DNA of 45,308 bases from Opitutaceae bacterium (GCA_016794725.1 JAEUGZ010000222.1:1-45308), one strand, 5' to 3'; counted from the first letter of the stretch, positions 10,697 to 19,647 are shown. A program made the numbers and translations. The notes: a model not told the origin generated them from the sequence alone.

Positions 10697-13600
10697 CTAT
10701 TTCGCGGCGGCGAACTCCGCGGCGAGCAGCTCGCGCACGCGGGCCTTGGCGTCGGCGAGGGGGAGCTCTCCCTTGTCGATCTTGGCGAGCAGCGCTTTCT
10801 GCGCGAGGTAGTCCTTGTTCACCACCCCGGCCTTGCTCTGGAGCATGCGCCAGGATTTCCGGCGTTCGACCGCGAAGAGCACCATCTGGCGCGACACGGC
10901 GTAGTAGGCGATCTTGCCGTGCTCCTCGGCCTGGATGTAGGAGCCGAAGTTTTTCACGAAACTGCGGTGCTTCGGGTCGAAGACGCGGCGATGCTGCACG
11001 TCGTCCTGGGTGATGAACATCACCTGGTCGTCGAGCAGGGTGAGCTTCGCGGCGTCCTCGGCCTTGATCGCCTTGACGTGCTTGCGGAAGCGCCCCTCGG
11101 TGATGCCCCAGTGCGCGACGGTGAAGTTGTATTCCTCGCCGGTCGAAGCGTACTTCGTGCGCCACCAGTCGCGGTCGAGCGTCGGGTTGCCCTTGAGTTC
11201 GAATGACTCCTGGGCGGTTTCCCCCTTGCGGGGATTGAAGACAAACTCGGGCATGCCGCGGCAGTCGCGCACCATCTTGGCCTGGTCGGCGCTCATGTTG
11301 TCGGCCACGGCGTGTTCCGGCTGGCAGGTGGTGTAACACTGGAAAAACGCGGTGCCGCGGTACTCCAGCCCATCCAGCATCGCCTTGTAGAGCTTGGCGG
11401 AGTTGGCCATCGAGACCTGGGCGACGAACGGGGAGCCGTGGCCGCTGGTGAAGGCTTCGGCCACGTTCTTCTTTTCGATCAGCTTGCCCTGCGAGGCGAC
11501 GCCGAACTGGTTCATGTCGTATCCGCCGAGCATGGTGGACGAGTCCGAGTTCTGGCCGCCCGTGTTCGAGTACACCTGGGTGTCGAGCATGAGGATCTTG
11601 ACGTTCGGGCGGTTCTGTAGAATAACCTTGGATACGTTCTGGAACCCGATGTCGCCGAGGGCGCCGTCGCCGCCGATGACCCAGACCTTCGGCAGCTCCC
11701 GGATCTCCAGCTCGGTCATGCCGGCGTCGTCGAGGTGCGTGAGCGTGAAGTAGTCCGCCTCCGTCGCCACGCCGGTGGCCCGGTCCAGCAGCGCGTCGGC
11801 CAGGCGCTCCGGCACGACGGAGCGGCGGGAATGGTGGAGGATGGTGGATTCCGCCATCAGCCAGGAAATGGTGGCGCCGTCCTGGAAGAGTGAATTCATC
11901 CAGGGGTAGGGATGCGGATTGGCCGGCGGGGTGGAGCCGTAGACCGTGTTGCAGCCGGTGCTGGCGCCCATCATCATGACGGACATGCCGTTGGCGCGGC
12001 GTCCGTCGACCGCCTGCAGTTCCTTGTGATTGAAGGCGTCGGTCCGCATGACGGTGGCGATACCGCCGATGATCTGCTCGTCGGTCAGGGCGCCGTGCCG
12101 GGCCTCGTGGGCGGCGATGCGCTGGGCGGTGTCGGCATCGTTTTCGCCGCCGAGCCCGGCGATGACATGGGCGAAGGTCTTGCGGAACAGCTCGTACTCC
12201 TTCGGATCGCGGGCCTTGAGGGCCGCGAGTTTGGCGGGACCCTCCTTCTCAAACCGGTCGGCCTTGGCGCGGAGGCGGTCGGCCTTGCGGTGATAGATGG
12301 GACGCATGTGCGCCTCAGTCACGCTGGCGACGGCGCGCAGGATGCTCTTTTCGCCGCAGCCGGCGCAGGCGCCATCACCCGACACCAGCGCCTCGTAGTT
12401 GCGCCGCACCATGAGGTGGTTGCGCAGGGCGGCTTCGCGGGAGTTGGCGGCGTCGGCGTCGTTGTAGAGCCCGAGAAATTTTTGTGGGGTATCGGGCAGC
12501 AACCGAGAGAACACCTGGGCGGTGGTGAGGTCGGCGTTCAGCTCCTCGGTCTCGCGCACCATGCGCAGGGCGTCGTGGTCGCCGCAGACCTGCACGCATT
12601 CGCCGCAGCCTTTGCAGAGGTCGGAGACGAAGATGGAGAACAGCCCGCCGGCGCCGGGCGTCTTGGCCTCGAGTGAACGGAAGATCGCGGGGACGTTGGA
12701 ATAGGCCAGCGGCAGTTTGCCAATGATGCGGTTGAACTCGGCCTTGCCCTTGTCGGAAACCGTGGCGAGGGCGTTGACCTCCGCGCCGATGATGTCCTTG
12801 AAGGGGACGTTCGACTTGGCTTTGACCGACTCATTCATCTTGGTACGCGCCCGGGCTTCGAGGGCGACCACCTCGGCTCCGAAGGCGAGCCGGTCGGCGA
12901 CGTCGGTCACATAGTTGTTCACCGCGGTCTTGATCACGGTCGTGATCTCCTGCGCGGCGTTGGGCAGGGCGGTGTCCGGGCAGGCGGTGATGCACTCCAT
13001 GCACTGGGTGCAGTTTTCCGCGATGTAGACCGGAGTTTCGCGGCGGGCGACGTACTTGGACTGCGTGGCGCCGGAGCCTGCGCCCATGATGCCGACCGAG
13101 GCGAGGGCGCCGGCGGGCTGGTGGTACCCGAGACCGGCGCGGAACTCGGAGTCGAATTTCGCCAGCGTCTGCAGCGGGGCGCGACCGCCCTGGTCGGCGG
13201 GCATGGGAATGGACGAGCAGCCGGAGGCGCTGCAACCGGCGGTCGGGATGATCTGGTGATCACCGATCGGCTTGAGCAACGGATTCCGCATCGACGAACG
13301 GTCGGGGTCGTTCGAACCGCCGTACTGGATCTCGGATACCCGCGAGAAACCCTCGGTCATGACCGTCATGTTGGAGGTCACGACGGCGTCGCCAAACCGT
13401 CCGAATTTCTTCACGTACTGCTTGTGCACCACCTTGTGGAACTGCTCCTCGGTGATGCCGAAGGTCTTGAGGAACGGCGAGACGCGGAAGAAGCCGCCGA
13501 GGAACGAATTTCCCTGCATGCGCAGCTGCAGCTCGGTTTGGCTGGTGGCCTTGCGGGCGATGTCGAAGCCGGGCAGAATAAAGATGCGGATTTCGTTGTC

Positions 13601-15472
13601 GCGTATCCACTGCCGGTACTTGGCCGGCACCCGTTCCCAGGCGACCGCGGGTGATTCATTCGACTCCCAGACCAGGCTCCCGCCCTTCTTCAGTCCCTCC
13701 AGCGGATTGGTGTGCGTGAAGGCCTTGGGGTCGCAGCACAGCACCACGTCGACATGGTTGAGCTCGCAGTTCACCTTGATCTGCGAGGGGGCGACGGTGA
13801 GGTAGTAATTGGTGGGGGCGCCCTTTTTCTCGGACCCGTATTTCGGGTTGGCCATGACGTAGAGCTTCTCCACGAGAAAACCGTCGGCGTCGTAGGTCGG
13901 GTTCTGTTCGGAGATGAAGGTGCCGAGGTCGCCGATGATCGAACCGAGGTTCTTGCCGGTCGTGATCATGCCCCAGCCGCCGATCGAGTGAAACCGCACG
14001 GCGATGGCCCCTTCCGGCAGGAGCGAGGGGGTGTCCTTGCTGATGACGGCGTACGGGTGGTCGACGCCGAGCACGAAGAAGGTTTCGCCGTCGCTGGCCT
14101 TGGCGCCGTCCTTGCGGTGGGTCTGCCCGATGACGAATTCGTAGGCGCCCAGCGTGTGTTCGGGGCGGAAGTCGCGGGAACCGATACCATAGGCGCCGCG
14201 GAACAGGCGGGGCGTCTCCTCGGGGGTCAAGGCGGGCAGCGCTCCGCCGAACCGGGTGACCTCGTTGGCTTTGCCCAGGGCGACGCGGATGTCACGCGCC
14301 AGCGGGTTGTCGCCGGACAGGCCTTCGTCGGTGCGCTCGAGAATGATGACGTTTTTCTTGCCGCGCAGTGCGTTGATGATGGCAGCCTCGGGAAACGGGC
14401 GGATGACGTTGACGTGGATGGAGCCGACCTTGGCGTTGCGCTGGTCGCGCAGGTAGTCGCAGGCCGCCTCGATGTTGTCGGCCGCGCAGCCGAGCGAAAC
14501 GAACACGGTGTCGGCATCGCTCGTCTTGTACTGCTGGATCAGGCCGTAGTGCCGTCCAGTCAGCTCGCCGAATTTGGCGCAGGCCTCCTCGAGCATCGGA
14601 AGGATGTACTCGTTGAAGTTGTTCCGGCGCGCGACGACGCCGTTCATGTGATGTTCCTGATTCTGGACCGGCCCGAGCAGCACCGGGTTCTTCGGGTCCA
14701 TCATCTGCGGCACCCGCCGGCGCCGGGGGCCGAACAACTCGCGTTGGGCCGGGGTCGGGCAGTCGATCTGGTCCTCGGCTCCACCCAGGTACTCCCGCAG
14801 GAACTCCGCCTCCGGGGCGAGGTACATGCGCTCGCTGTGGGTGGTGAGCATGCCGTCCTGGATGTTCATGCCGGGATTGAGCGAGAGCTCATTGACCCGG
14901 CGGAGGATGATGGCCTGGTCGGCGGCCTGCTGGGCGTCCTTGGACATCAGCATGGTCCAGCCGGTGTCGAGTGCGGCGTAAAAATCGTCGTGACCGCAGT
15001 GCACGTTCAGCGCCTGTTTGGTCAGGGCGCGGGCGCCGACCTCGAGGACCATGGTCGAGAGTTTGCCGGGCGCGTGGTAGTACTGCTCCATCGCGTAGAC
15101 AATGCCCTGACCCGAGGTGAAATTGCAGGTGCGGCGGCCCGTCACCGCAAAGGCGGTGGCGCCGCCCTGGGCTGCATGTTCACCCTCGGTCTCGACTGCG
15201 ACTTTTTGCTGCCCCCAGACATTGAGTTCACCCTGGGCGTAGGAAGCTTGGTAGATTTCGCCGCCTTCGGTGGAGGGGGTGATGGGGTAGAACACGCCGC
15301 CCTCGGTGATGCGGGTCTCGACGTATTGGGTGACCAATTGGTTGCCGTTGCAGGTGACGCGGATGCCTGGGTACTTCGGTTTCACACCCGAGGGCGCCGA
15401 TTGCGGCGGGGACGACGGGGAGGCAACGGGTTGCGACGCGGGGGCCGATAGTCCTACAGCGGAGTGACTCAT
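10697..15472 (-). CDS. nifJ: Pyruvate:ferredoxin (flavodoxin) oxidoreductase, long form
   Basis: This cytoplasmic enzyme oxidises pyruvate with CoA to acetyl-CoA and CO2 and reduces ferredoxin or flavodoxin. All functional parts are in one chain: the pyruvate-binding N-terminal domain ('GGVFYPITPSTEGGE'), the gamma domain ('FHSIGGWGMITTGKNLG'), two ferredoxin-like clusters at about residues 820-832 ('CTQCMECITACP') and 953-964 ('CKGCGECVQVCG'), and a C-terminal thiamine-diphosphate domain with 'CAGCGE' near 1035 and 'GDGALGDIGFQNVS' near 1264. I choose the ATG at 15472 (1,591 residues); a GTG start at 15511 would add 13 residues of no clear merit. At 1,591 residues it is about 400 longer than the usual ~1,170-1,200, with extra sequence spread over several domains, including a Lys/Glu-rich helical insert in the thiamine domain. 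Its neighbour upstream on the same strand is the Ehr-type complex, a plausible user of reduced ferredoxin. Confidence 0.94.
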   Translation of the reverse strand: MSHSAVGLSAPASQPVASPSSPPQSAPSGVKPKYPGIRVTCNGNQLVTQYVETRITEGGVFYPITPSTEGGEIYQASYAQGELNVWGQQKVAVETEGEHAAQGGATAFAVTGRRTCNFTSGQGIVYAMEQYYHAPGKLSTMVLEVGARALTKQALNVHCGHDDFYAALDTGWTMLMSKDAQQAADQAIILRRVNELSLNPGMNIQDGMLTTHSERMYLAPEAEFLREYLGGAEDQIDCPTPAQRELFGPRRRRVPQMMDPKNPVLLGPVQNQEHHMNGVVARRNNFNEYILPMLEEACAKFGELTGRHYGLIQQYKTSDADTVFVSLGCAADNIEAACDYLRDQRNAKVGSIHVNVIRPFPEAAIINALRGKKNVIILERTDEGLSGDNPLARDIRVALGKANEVTRFGGALPALTPEETPRLFRGAYGIGSRDFRPEHTLGAYEFVIGQTHRKDGAKASDGETFFVLGVDHPYAVISKDTPSLLPEGAIAVRFHSIGGWGMITTGKNLGSIIGDLGTFISEQNPTYDADGFLVEKLYVMANPKYGSEKKGAPTNYYLTVAPSQIKVNCELNHVDVVLCCDPKAFTHTNPLEGLKKGGSLVWESNESPAVAWERVPAKYRQWIRDNEIRIFILPGFDIARKATSQTELQLRMQGNSFLGGFFRVSPFLKTFGITEEQFHKVVHKQYVKKFGRFGDAVVTSNMTVMTEGFSRVSEIQYGGSNDPDRSSMRNPLLKPIGDHQIIPTAGCSASGCSSIPMPADQGGRAPLQTLAKFDSEFRAGLGYHQPAGALASVGIMGAGSGATQSKYVARRETPVYIAENCTQCMECITACPDTALPNAAQEITTVIKTAVNNYVTDVADRLAFGAEVVALEARARTKMNESVKAKSNVPFKDIIGAEVNALATVSDKGKAEFNRIIGKLPLAYSNVPAIFRSLEAKTPGAGGLFSIFVSDLCKGCGECVQVCGDHDALRMVRETEELNADLTTAQVFSRLLPDTPQKFLGLYNDADAANSREAALRNHLMVRRNYEALVSGDGACAGCGEKSILRAVASVTEAHMRPIYHRKADRLRAKADRFEKEGPAKLAALKARDPKEYELFRKTFAHVIAGLGGENDADTAQRIAAHEARHGALTDEQIIGGIATVMRTDAFNHKELQAVDGRRANGMSVMMMGASTGCNTVYGSTPPANPHPYPWMNSLFQDGATISWLMAESTILHHSRRSVVPERLADALLDRATGVATEADYFTLTHLDDAGMTELEIRELPKVWVIGGDGALGDIGFQNVSKVILQNRPNVKILMLDTQVYSNTGGQNSDSSTMLGGYDMNQFGVASQGKLIEKKNVAEAFTSGHGSPFVAQVSMANSAKLYKAMLDGLEYRGTAFFQCYTTCQPEHAVADNMSADQAKMVRDCRGMPEFVFNPRKGETAQESFELKGNPTLDRDWWRTKYASTGEEYNFTVAHWGITEGRFRKHVKAIKAEDAAKLTLLDDQVMFITQDDVQHRRVFDPKHRSFVKNFGSYIQAEEHGKIAYYAVSRQMVLFAVERRKSWRMLQSKAGVVNKDYLAQKALLAKIDKGELPLADAKARVRELLAAEFAAAK

Positions 15473-15505
15473 AAGTAAGAAGCAAGGGAGCGTAGACGCG
15501 TGGGG

Positions 15506-15523
15506 GGACACCGTCAGGTGTCC
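15506..15523. promoter_or_regulatory. Perfect 7-4-7 inverted repeat upstream of nifJ
   Basis: GGACACC-GTCA-GGTGTCC ends 34 bases before the chosen nifJ start codon and lies in the gap between nifJ and the divergent small gene. It could be an operator or a 5' untranslated hairpin. Nothing in the sequence says which, and the regulator is unknown. Confidence 0.4.
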
Positions 15524-15670
15524 TTGCGGTGGGGGCAGACCGTCGCGCGAGAGTGAAAAGGATTCCGGGCCGATTCAAAGGCAAAAGCGGCTCATGAATG
15601 GAATTGGCGATTCGGTGGGTGCGATCGCAAACCGGCGTGACATCGGAAGGGCCCCTCGTACCTTCAGAGC

Positions 15671-15874
15671 ATGAATCCGGGAGCCCCCTCACCCGATCCG
15701 GTGCCGTCACTGTCGGCGGCGCCGGTGCCCTTCGCATCGACTCCCGAGCCGGGTGCGTCCGGAGCCGAGGCGGGCGCACCCGTGGTGCCACCGAGTCCGC
15801 TCACGCCGGAGGAGCAGATGGCGTTGTTTGAGAAGGAGCTGAAGGAGACGGACTGGGGACATCAGCCCTGCTGA
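15671..15874 (+). CDS. Small unknown protein with DWGHQPC C-terminus
   Basis: This is a 67-residue open frame that I do not recognise as a named family. The first ~42 residues are a Pro/Ala/Ser-rich, probably disordered stretch. The last ~24 are quite different: an amphipathic helix-like segment 'LTPEEQMALFEKELKETD' ending in WGHQPC, with His and Cys that could bind metal or a cluster. The change from low-complexity to ordered, charged sequence argues that it is a real gene. It is divergent from nifJ (198 bp between starts) and ends 16 bases before the convergent end of the complex's small-subunit gene. I see no strong ribosome-binding site. It may be an accessory protein for the oxidoreductase, but that rests only on position. 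Confidence 0.5.
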   Translation: MNPGAPSPDPVPSLSAAPVPFASTPEPGASGAEAGAPVVPPSPLTPEEQMALFEKELKETDWGHQPC

Positions 15875-15890
15875 GGGGGTGGGGCCTTGA

Positions 15891-16718
15891 TCAGACGGAT
15901 CGGTCGGATCCGTCGGATCGTCGAGCTGCTTCGCCTGCCCCGAGCCGCCCCAGCAAGCGCAACAACCCATCCAGAATCGTCAGCGGATGGGGCGGGCAGC
16001 CGGGAAGGTAGAGGTCGACTGGCACGACCGCGTCGGCACCTCCCTTCACCTCCGGGTGGCCGACAAACGGGCCCCCGGCGATGGCGCAGGCACCGACGGC
16101 GATCACCAGTTTGGGGGCGGGCACGGCGTCCCAGGTCTTGCGCAGGGCCAGGTCCATCCCCCGCGTCACCGGCCCGGTGATGAGGAGTCCATCCGCATGC
16201 CGGGGCGAGGCGACAAACTGGATACCAAAGCGGCCGAGGTCCCAGCCGATGGTATTGAGGACGTTGAGGTCCGACTCGCAGGCATTGCAACCGCCGGCGC
16301 TGACCTGACGCAACCTTAGCGAACGGCCAAAGAGTTTCCTCAAGCGTTCATCCAGCTGCCGGGCCAGGCGGAGTTCCTTTCCCTGAGCATCGCCGAGGAC
16401 GAGATCCTCCCGCCGCCGCACGGCGAGACGGTGATCGCCGGTCTGGGTGATGGCGCCGGTGGGGCACGCGGTGACGCAGGCCGAGCAGAACAGGCAGCGT
16501 CCCAGGTCGAGCGACACGGGCGCGCCGGGCGAGGAGCGCACGATGGCCTCCGTCGGGCAGACCGGAAGGCACTCCGTGCAGCCTTCGCGGCAGGCCCCCG
16601 GGTCGAGCCGCAGTCCGCCGCCGTGACGATCCGGCAACGCCGGGGCCGGACCTGCCGGGTATGCCATGGTTTCGCAGCCGCGCCGGGCACGATGGAGAAG
16701 GGGATCGAGCAAGCCCAT
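15891..16718 (-). CDS. Hydrogenase-4/complex I-like small subunit with fused 2[4Fe-4S] ferredoxin domain (HyfH-HyfI fusion)
   Basis: This 275-residue protein combines two subunits that are separate in E. coli hydrogenase 4 (HyfH and HyfI). The N-terminal part has two cluster motifs: C43-x3-C47-x2-C50-x3-C54-P, with one residue more than the classical spacing, and C75-x2-C78-x2-C81-x3-C85-P, which is classical. The C-terminal part is the NuoB/HyfI-like fold with C144 and C147 ('GGCNACES'), C211 ('VGACAIAGG') and C241 ('LPGCPPHP'), all four ligands of the proximal N2-type cluster. The start at 16718 lies 5 bases after the large-subunit stop; in-frame sequence further upstream overlaps that gene and looks unrelated. 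It is the last gene of the nine-gene operon. An intact cluster chain implies real electron transfer, most likely from ferredoxin, even though the large subunit has no NiFe site. Confidence 0.9.
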   Translation of the reverse strand: MGLLDPLLHRARRGCETMAYPAGPAPALPDRHGGGLRLDPGACREGCTECLPVCPTEAIVRSSPGAPVSLDLGRCLFCSACVTACPTGAITQTGDHRLAVRRREDLVLGDAQGKELRLARQLDERLRKLFGRSLRLRQVSAGGCNACESDLNVLNTIGWDLGRFGIQFVASPRHADGLLITGPVTRGMDLALRKTWDAVPAPKLVIAVGACAIAGGPFVGHPEVKGGADAVVPVDLYLPGCPPHPLTILDGLLRLLGRLGAGEAARRSDGSDRSV

Positions 16719-16723
16719 GGTGT

Positions 16724-18208
16724 TCAGAGGTCGAAGCCGCAGTACGAGAGGTTGAAGCTCTTGTTGTTGACCGGGAAATCCGAGATGGCCTGACCGCGAA
16801 GGGCGAGGGCCAGTCCCATCCAATTGTGAAACGAGGGGTCGACGATCTTGTAGCCGGCGAAACGTCCCGCGTGATCCGTCAGGGCGACATGGCAGACCTC
16901 GCCACGCCAGCCTTCGACCAAAGCGATCGCCAGGGCGTCGGGTGCAGGCGGAGGAAGCGGTTCTTCGATCGGCCCCTCGACTCCGGCCGCCAGTTGGGTG
17001 CGAAGAAACTCCCCCGAACGCTGGATCTCCAGCGCCCGCACCCGGGCGCGGGCGAGGACATCGCCGGTGGGCCAGACCGCGACCGGAGCCTGGGCGAATC
17101 GGTACCATCCCGTCGGGTGATCAAAGCGGGCGTCGCGCACCAGCCCGCAGGCCCGCGCCGCCGGACCGACCAGCCCGATCTCGGTGGCCTGGCGCGACGA
17201 GACGGTGCCGATGCCTTCAAACCGCGATTGCACCGAAGGCGACTCCCAGAGCCAGGTGGCCGCCTGATCGGCGTCCCGCACCGCGGTGGCGAGTCGGTTG
17301 GCCAGGGTGGAAAGGCGGGCGGCGTCGAGATCGTACCCGCAACCGCCAGCCCGGACCAGGCCGCGACCGAACCGGTTGCCGCAGATCAGGGCGGTCAGGT
17401 TCAGGAAGTCGCCCCGGATCTTGCCGCAGGCCGAAGCGGTGGGAAGAAAGGCGACGTCGTTCGCCAGGGCTCCGAGGTCGCCGGTGTGATTCGCGAGACG
17501 CTCCAATTCCAGGCCGATCGCGCGTATCCACTGGGCCCGCAACGGCGCCTCAACACCTGCGAGGGCGGCGCGGAGCACGGTGTGGGCGGTGGCGTGGGCG
17601 ACGGTCGAATCGCCCGCGATGGTCTCCATCTGCGCCAGGGTGGCCCGGTGCGGACCGCCACGCAGGGCGCGTTCGATCCCGCGATGCTGGTAGCCGAGTG
17701 CGATCTCCAGGTGCAGGACTTCCTCGCCCTCGCACTGGAAACGGAAATGTCCCGGCTCGATGATGCCGGCGTGCACCGGCCCCACCGCCACTTCGTGCAC
17801 CTGCGCGCCGTTGACGCGGAAGTACTCACCCTGGAGGGGGTGACTTCCGGCGACGGCACGAACCGGTTTGAGCCAGGGATGGCCCTCGGGTGTCACCTGG
17901 TGCTGTTCCCAGACTTCTCGCTCAAACAGGTGGGCCTGCGGGTGAAGGAGGGTCAGCGCTGGATACGACCGGTGCACCGGCGTGCTCCGCGCCACCGCCA
18001 GCGAGGCGTCGGCATCGAAGGCGATCACGCTGACGAGCACGACCCCCGCTTTGCTTGACTGCCCGAACCAGGCGCAGAGTCGCCCGCCCTCGCTCAATTC
18101 CCGGGCGGTCGCGGTGACGAGGTCCTCCGGCGACCAGGCGGGAACTTCGGACCAGGGCAGGGCCGAGCCGTTGGGCAGCAGGGCGAAAGGCGTGGTGGTC
18201 GAACTCAT
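16724..18208 (-). CDS. Hydrogenase-4 large-subunit homologue (NuoCD-like) lacking NiFe ligands; Ehr-type
   Basis: This 494-residue protein matches the HyfG/HycE pattern: a NuoC-like N-terminal domain ('LFEREVWEQHQVTPEGHP', about residues 94-111) fused to a NuoD-like domain ('LGYQHRGIERAL', 171-182). In true [NiFe] hydrogenases of this family, two CxxC pairs bind the metal centre. Here the first pair is replaced by 'METIAGDSTVAHA' (194-206) and the C-terminal pair by 'NNKSFNLSYCGFDL' (481-494), with only one cysteine and wrong spacing. It therefore cannot carry a normal NiFe site and should not be called a hydrogenase. This loss defines the energy-converting-hydrogenase-related (Ehr) group, whose reaction is not established. 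The start overlaps the upstream subunit's stop by ATGA. What replaces hydrogen as electron acceptor or donor, or whether the complex is purely an ion translocator, is open. Confidence 0.9.
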   Translation of the reverse strand: MSSTTTPFALLPNGSALPWSEVPAWSPEDLVTATARELSEGGRLCAWFGQSSKAGVVLVSVIAFDADASLAVARSTPVHRSYPALTLLHPQAHLFEREVWEQHQVTPEGHPWLKPVRAVAGSHPLQGEYFRVNGAQVHEVAVGPVHAGIIEPGHFRFQCEGEEVLHLEIALGYQHRGIERALRGGPHRATLAQMETIAGDSTVAHATAHTVLRAALAGVEAPLRAQWIRAIGLELERLANHTGDLGALANDVAFLPTASACGKIRGDFLNLTALICGNRFGRGLVRAGGCGYDLDAARLSTLANRLATAVRDADQAATWLWESPSVQSRFEGIGTVSSRQATEIGLVGPAARACGLVRDARFDHPTGWYRFAQAPVAVWPTGDVLARARVRALEIQRSGEFLRTQLAAGVEGPIEEPLPPPAPDALAIALVEGWRGEVCHVALTDHAGRFAGYKIVDPSFHNWMGLALALRGQAISDFPVNNKSFNLSYCGFDL

Positions 18209-19647
18209 GGCAGGGCGACAAGTTGGGCCACCGCGGCCGACCAGAGGGACTCCAGCAGCGCGGGCGGGTAGAGTCCCATCCAGGCTGAGAGCGCGAGCAG
18301 GAGCAGGGACGGCAGGATGACTCCCGCCGTTTCGGAGAAATGCACCCGGGGCGTGGCCGCCCGGCTTCGGGGCGGCCCGTAGGCGACCCCGAGTACGACC
18401 CGGGCCAGACCGAAGAAGGCGAAGAGCAGGCCGAGCAGAAACACGGCGGTCACGACCGTGTGACCCCCGTCAAACGCGGCCCGCAGGATGCGGAGTTCAC
18501 TGAAGAAGATGCCGAAGGGTGGGCAGGCGGTGACCGCGAAGAGCCCGGCGACAAACAGGCGGGTCGACCGCGGGGCAATCCGGGCCAGGCCACGCACGTC
18601 GTCCATCGACGCGGACCCGGCGGAGCGCCGGAGGTTGCCGGCGCTGAGAAAGAGCGAACCCTTGGTCAGGCTGTTGGTCCAGACGTGGAACAGCGCCGCG
18701 CCGATCCCCGGGGCCCCGAGGGCGGCGCCGACGCTGAGAATCCCCATGTGTTCGACACTCGAATACGCCAGCATGCGTTTGAAGTCGCGGGTCCCCAGGA
18801 GAAAGAGGGAGGCGACCACCACCGAAAAGAGTCCGATGCAGAGGAGCGTCAGGTCCGCCATCGGTCCCTCGCCGGCGGCGCCCAGCACCGAGCGCACCCG
18901 CAGCAGGGCGACAAAGGCCACCGTCGTCACCCCGCCCGCCAGGATCGCCCCAACCAGCCCGGGCGCCTCGCCGTAGGCGTCGGGCTTCCACGTGTGCATG
19001 GGTGCCAGTCCCATCTTGGTGCCATAGCCCACGAGGAGGAGCACCCAGGCGATGAGCAGCCAGGGACGCGACAAGGTGGCTCCCTGGTGGGCGAGTGCGT
19101 GGAAGGTCAGGTCGCCGCTGCCGTTGCCCTGCAGCGAGGCGTAGCCGAGGCAGAACGAGCCGAGCAGCGAAAGCGCGATGCCGGTGCCGCCAACCAGCAG
19201 GTACTTCCAGGTCGCCTCGAAAGCCCGCGGTGTCCGGTTGAAGTGAAGCAGTGGCACCGCGGCCAGGGTCACGCCTTCCGTGGCGATCCAGAGCACGCCG
19301 AGGTGACGGGCCATCAACCCGGCGCTCATCAGACCGATGACCGCGAGCAGGGTGGAGACAAACACGCGGTTCGGCCGCTCGCCCCGCACGCGCAGGTAGG
19401 GCACCCCGTAGGCGGAGCAGATGAGGAAGAGCAGCGAAACCACCGGCAGCACGGCGCGCGCGACCGCGTCGAAGCCGAACCACTCCCCGTCCGTCACCTC
19501 CGGCGGGTGCACCATCAGCACCCACGCGAGGACCGTGTGGGGCGCGGCAATCGCGGGAAGGAACCACGGACGCATCCGGTCCGACGGCCAGATCGCCGCC
19601 AGCGTCGCGCCCGCGAGCGGCAGGAGGATGAGCAGGAGCGGGATCAT
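18205..19647 (-). CDS. Antiporter-like membrane subunit, HyfF-like
   Basis: This 480-residue polytopic protein belongs to the NuoL/M/N-Mrp antiporter-like family and corresponds to HyfF in hydrogenase 4. About 14 hydrophobic helices are evident. Signature segments are 'VLWIATEGVTLAAVPLL' with the TM5-type glutamate, 'LVGYGTKMGLAPMHTWKPDA' with the TM7-type lysine and the following histidine, 'LLGTRDFKRMLAYSSVEHMG', and 'FHVWTNSLTKGSLFL' with the TM12-type lysine. These charged residues form the ion path in characterised relatives. The gene overlaps both neighbours by ATGA. Together with the second antiporter-like subunit encoded upstream it gives the complex two potential ion channels; whether H+ or Na+ is moved cannot be read from the sequence. 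Confidence 0.92.
   Translation of the reverse strand: MIPLLLILLPLAGATLAAIWPSDRMRPWFLPAIAAPHTVLAWVLMVHPPEVTDGEWFGFDAVARAVLPVVSLLFLICSAYGVPYLRVRGERPNRVFVSTLLAVIGLMSAGLMARHLGVLWIATEGVTLAAVPLLHFNRTPRAFEATWKYLLVGGTGIALSLLGSFCLGYASLQGNGSGDLTFHALAHQGATLSRPWLLIAWVLLLVGYGTKMGLAPMHTWKPDAYGEAPGLVGAILAGGVTTVAFVALLRVRSVLGAAGEGPMADLTLLCIGLFSVVVASLFLLGTRDFKRMLAYSSVEHMGILSVGAALGAPGIGAALFHVWTNSLTKGSLFLSAGNLRRSAGSASMDDVRGLARIAPRSTRLFVAGLFAVTACPPFGIFFSELRILRAAFDGGHTVVTAVFLLGLLFAFFGLARVVLGVAYGPPRSRAATPRVHFSETAGVILPSLLLLALSAWMGLYPPALLESLWSAAVAQLVALP

Noticed and set aside
13712-15451. Plus-strand open frame of 579 codons opposite nifJ
   Set aside because: Antisense shadow of a gene with clear catalytic and cluster motifs.
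15891-18208. Active [NiFe] hydrogenase 4 or formate hydrogenlyase
   Set aside because: Both CxxC pairs of the large subunit are missing, and no hyp maturation, maturation-protease or formate dehydrogenase gene is present in the window.
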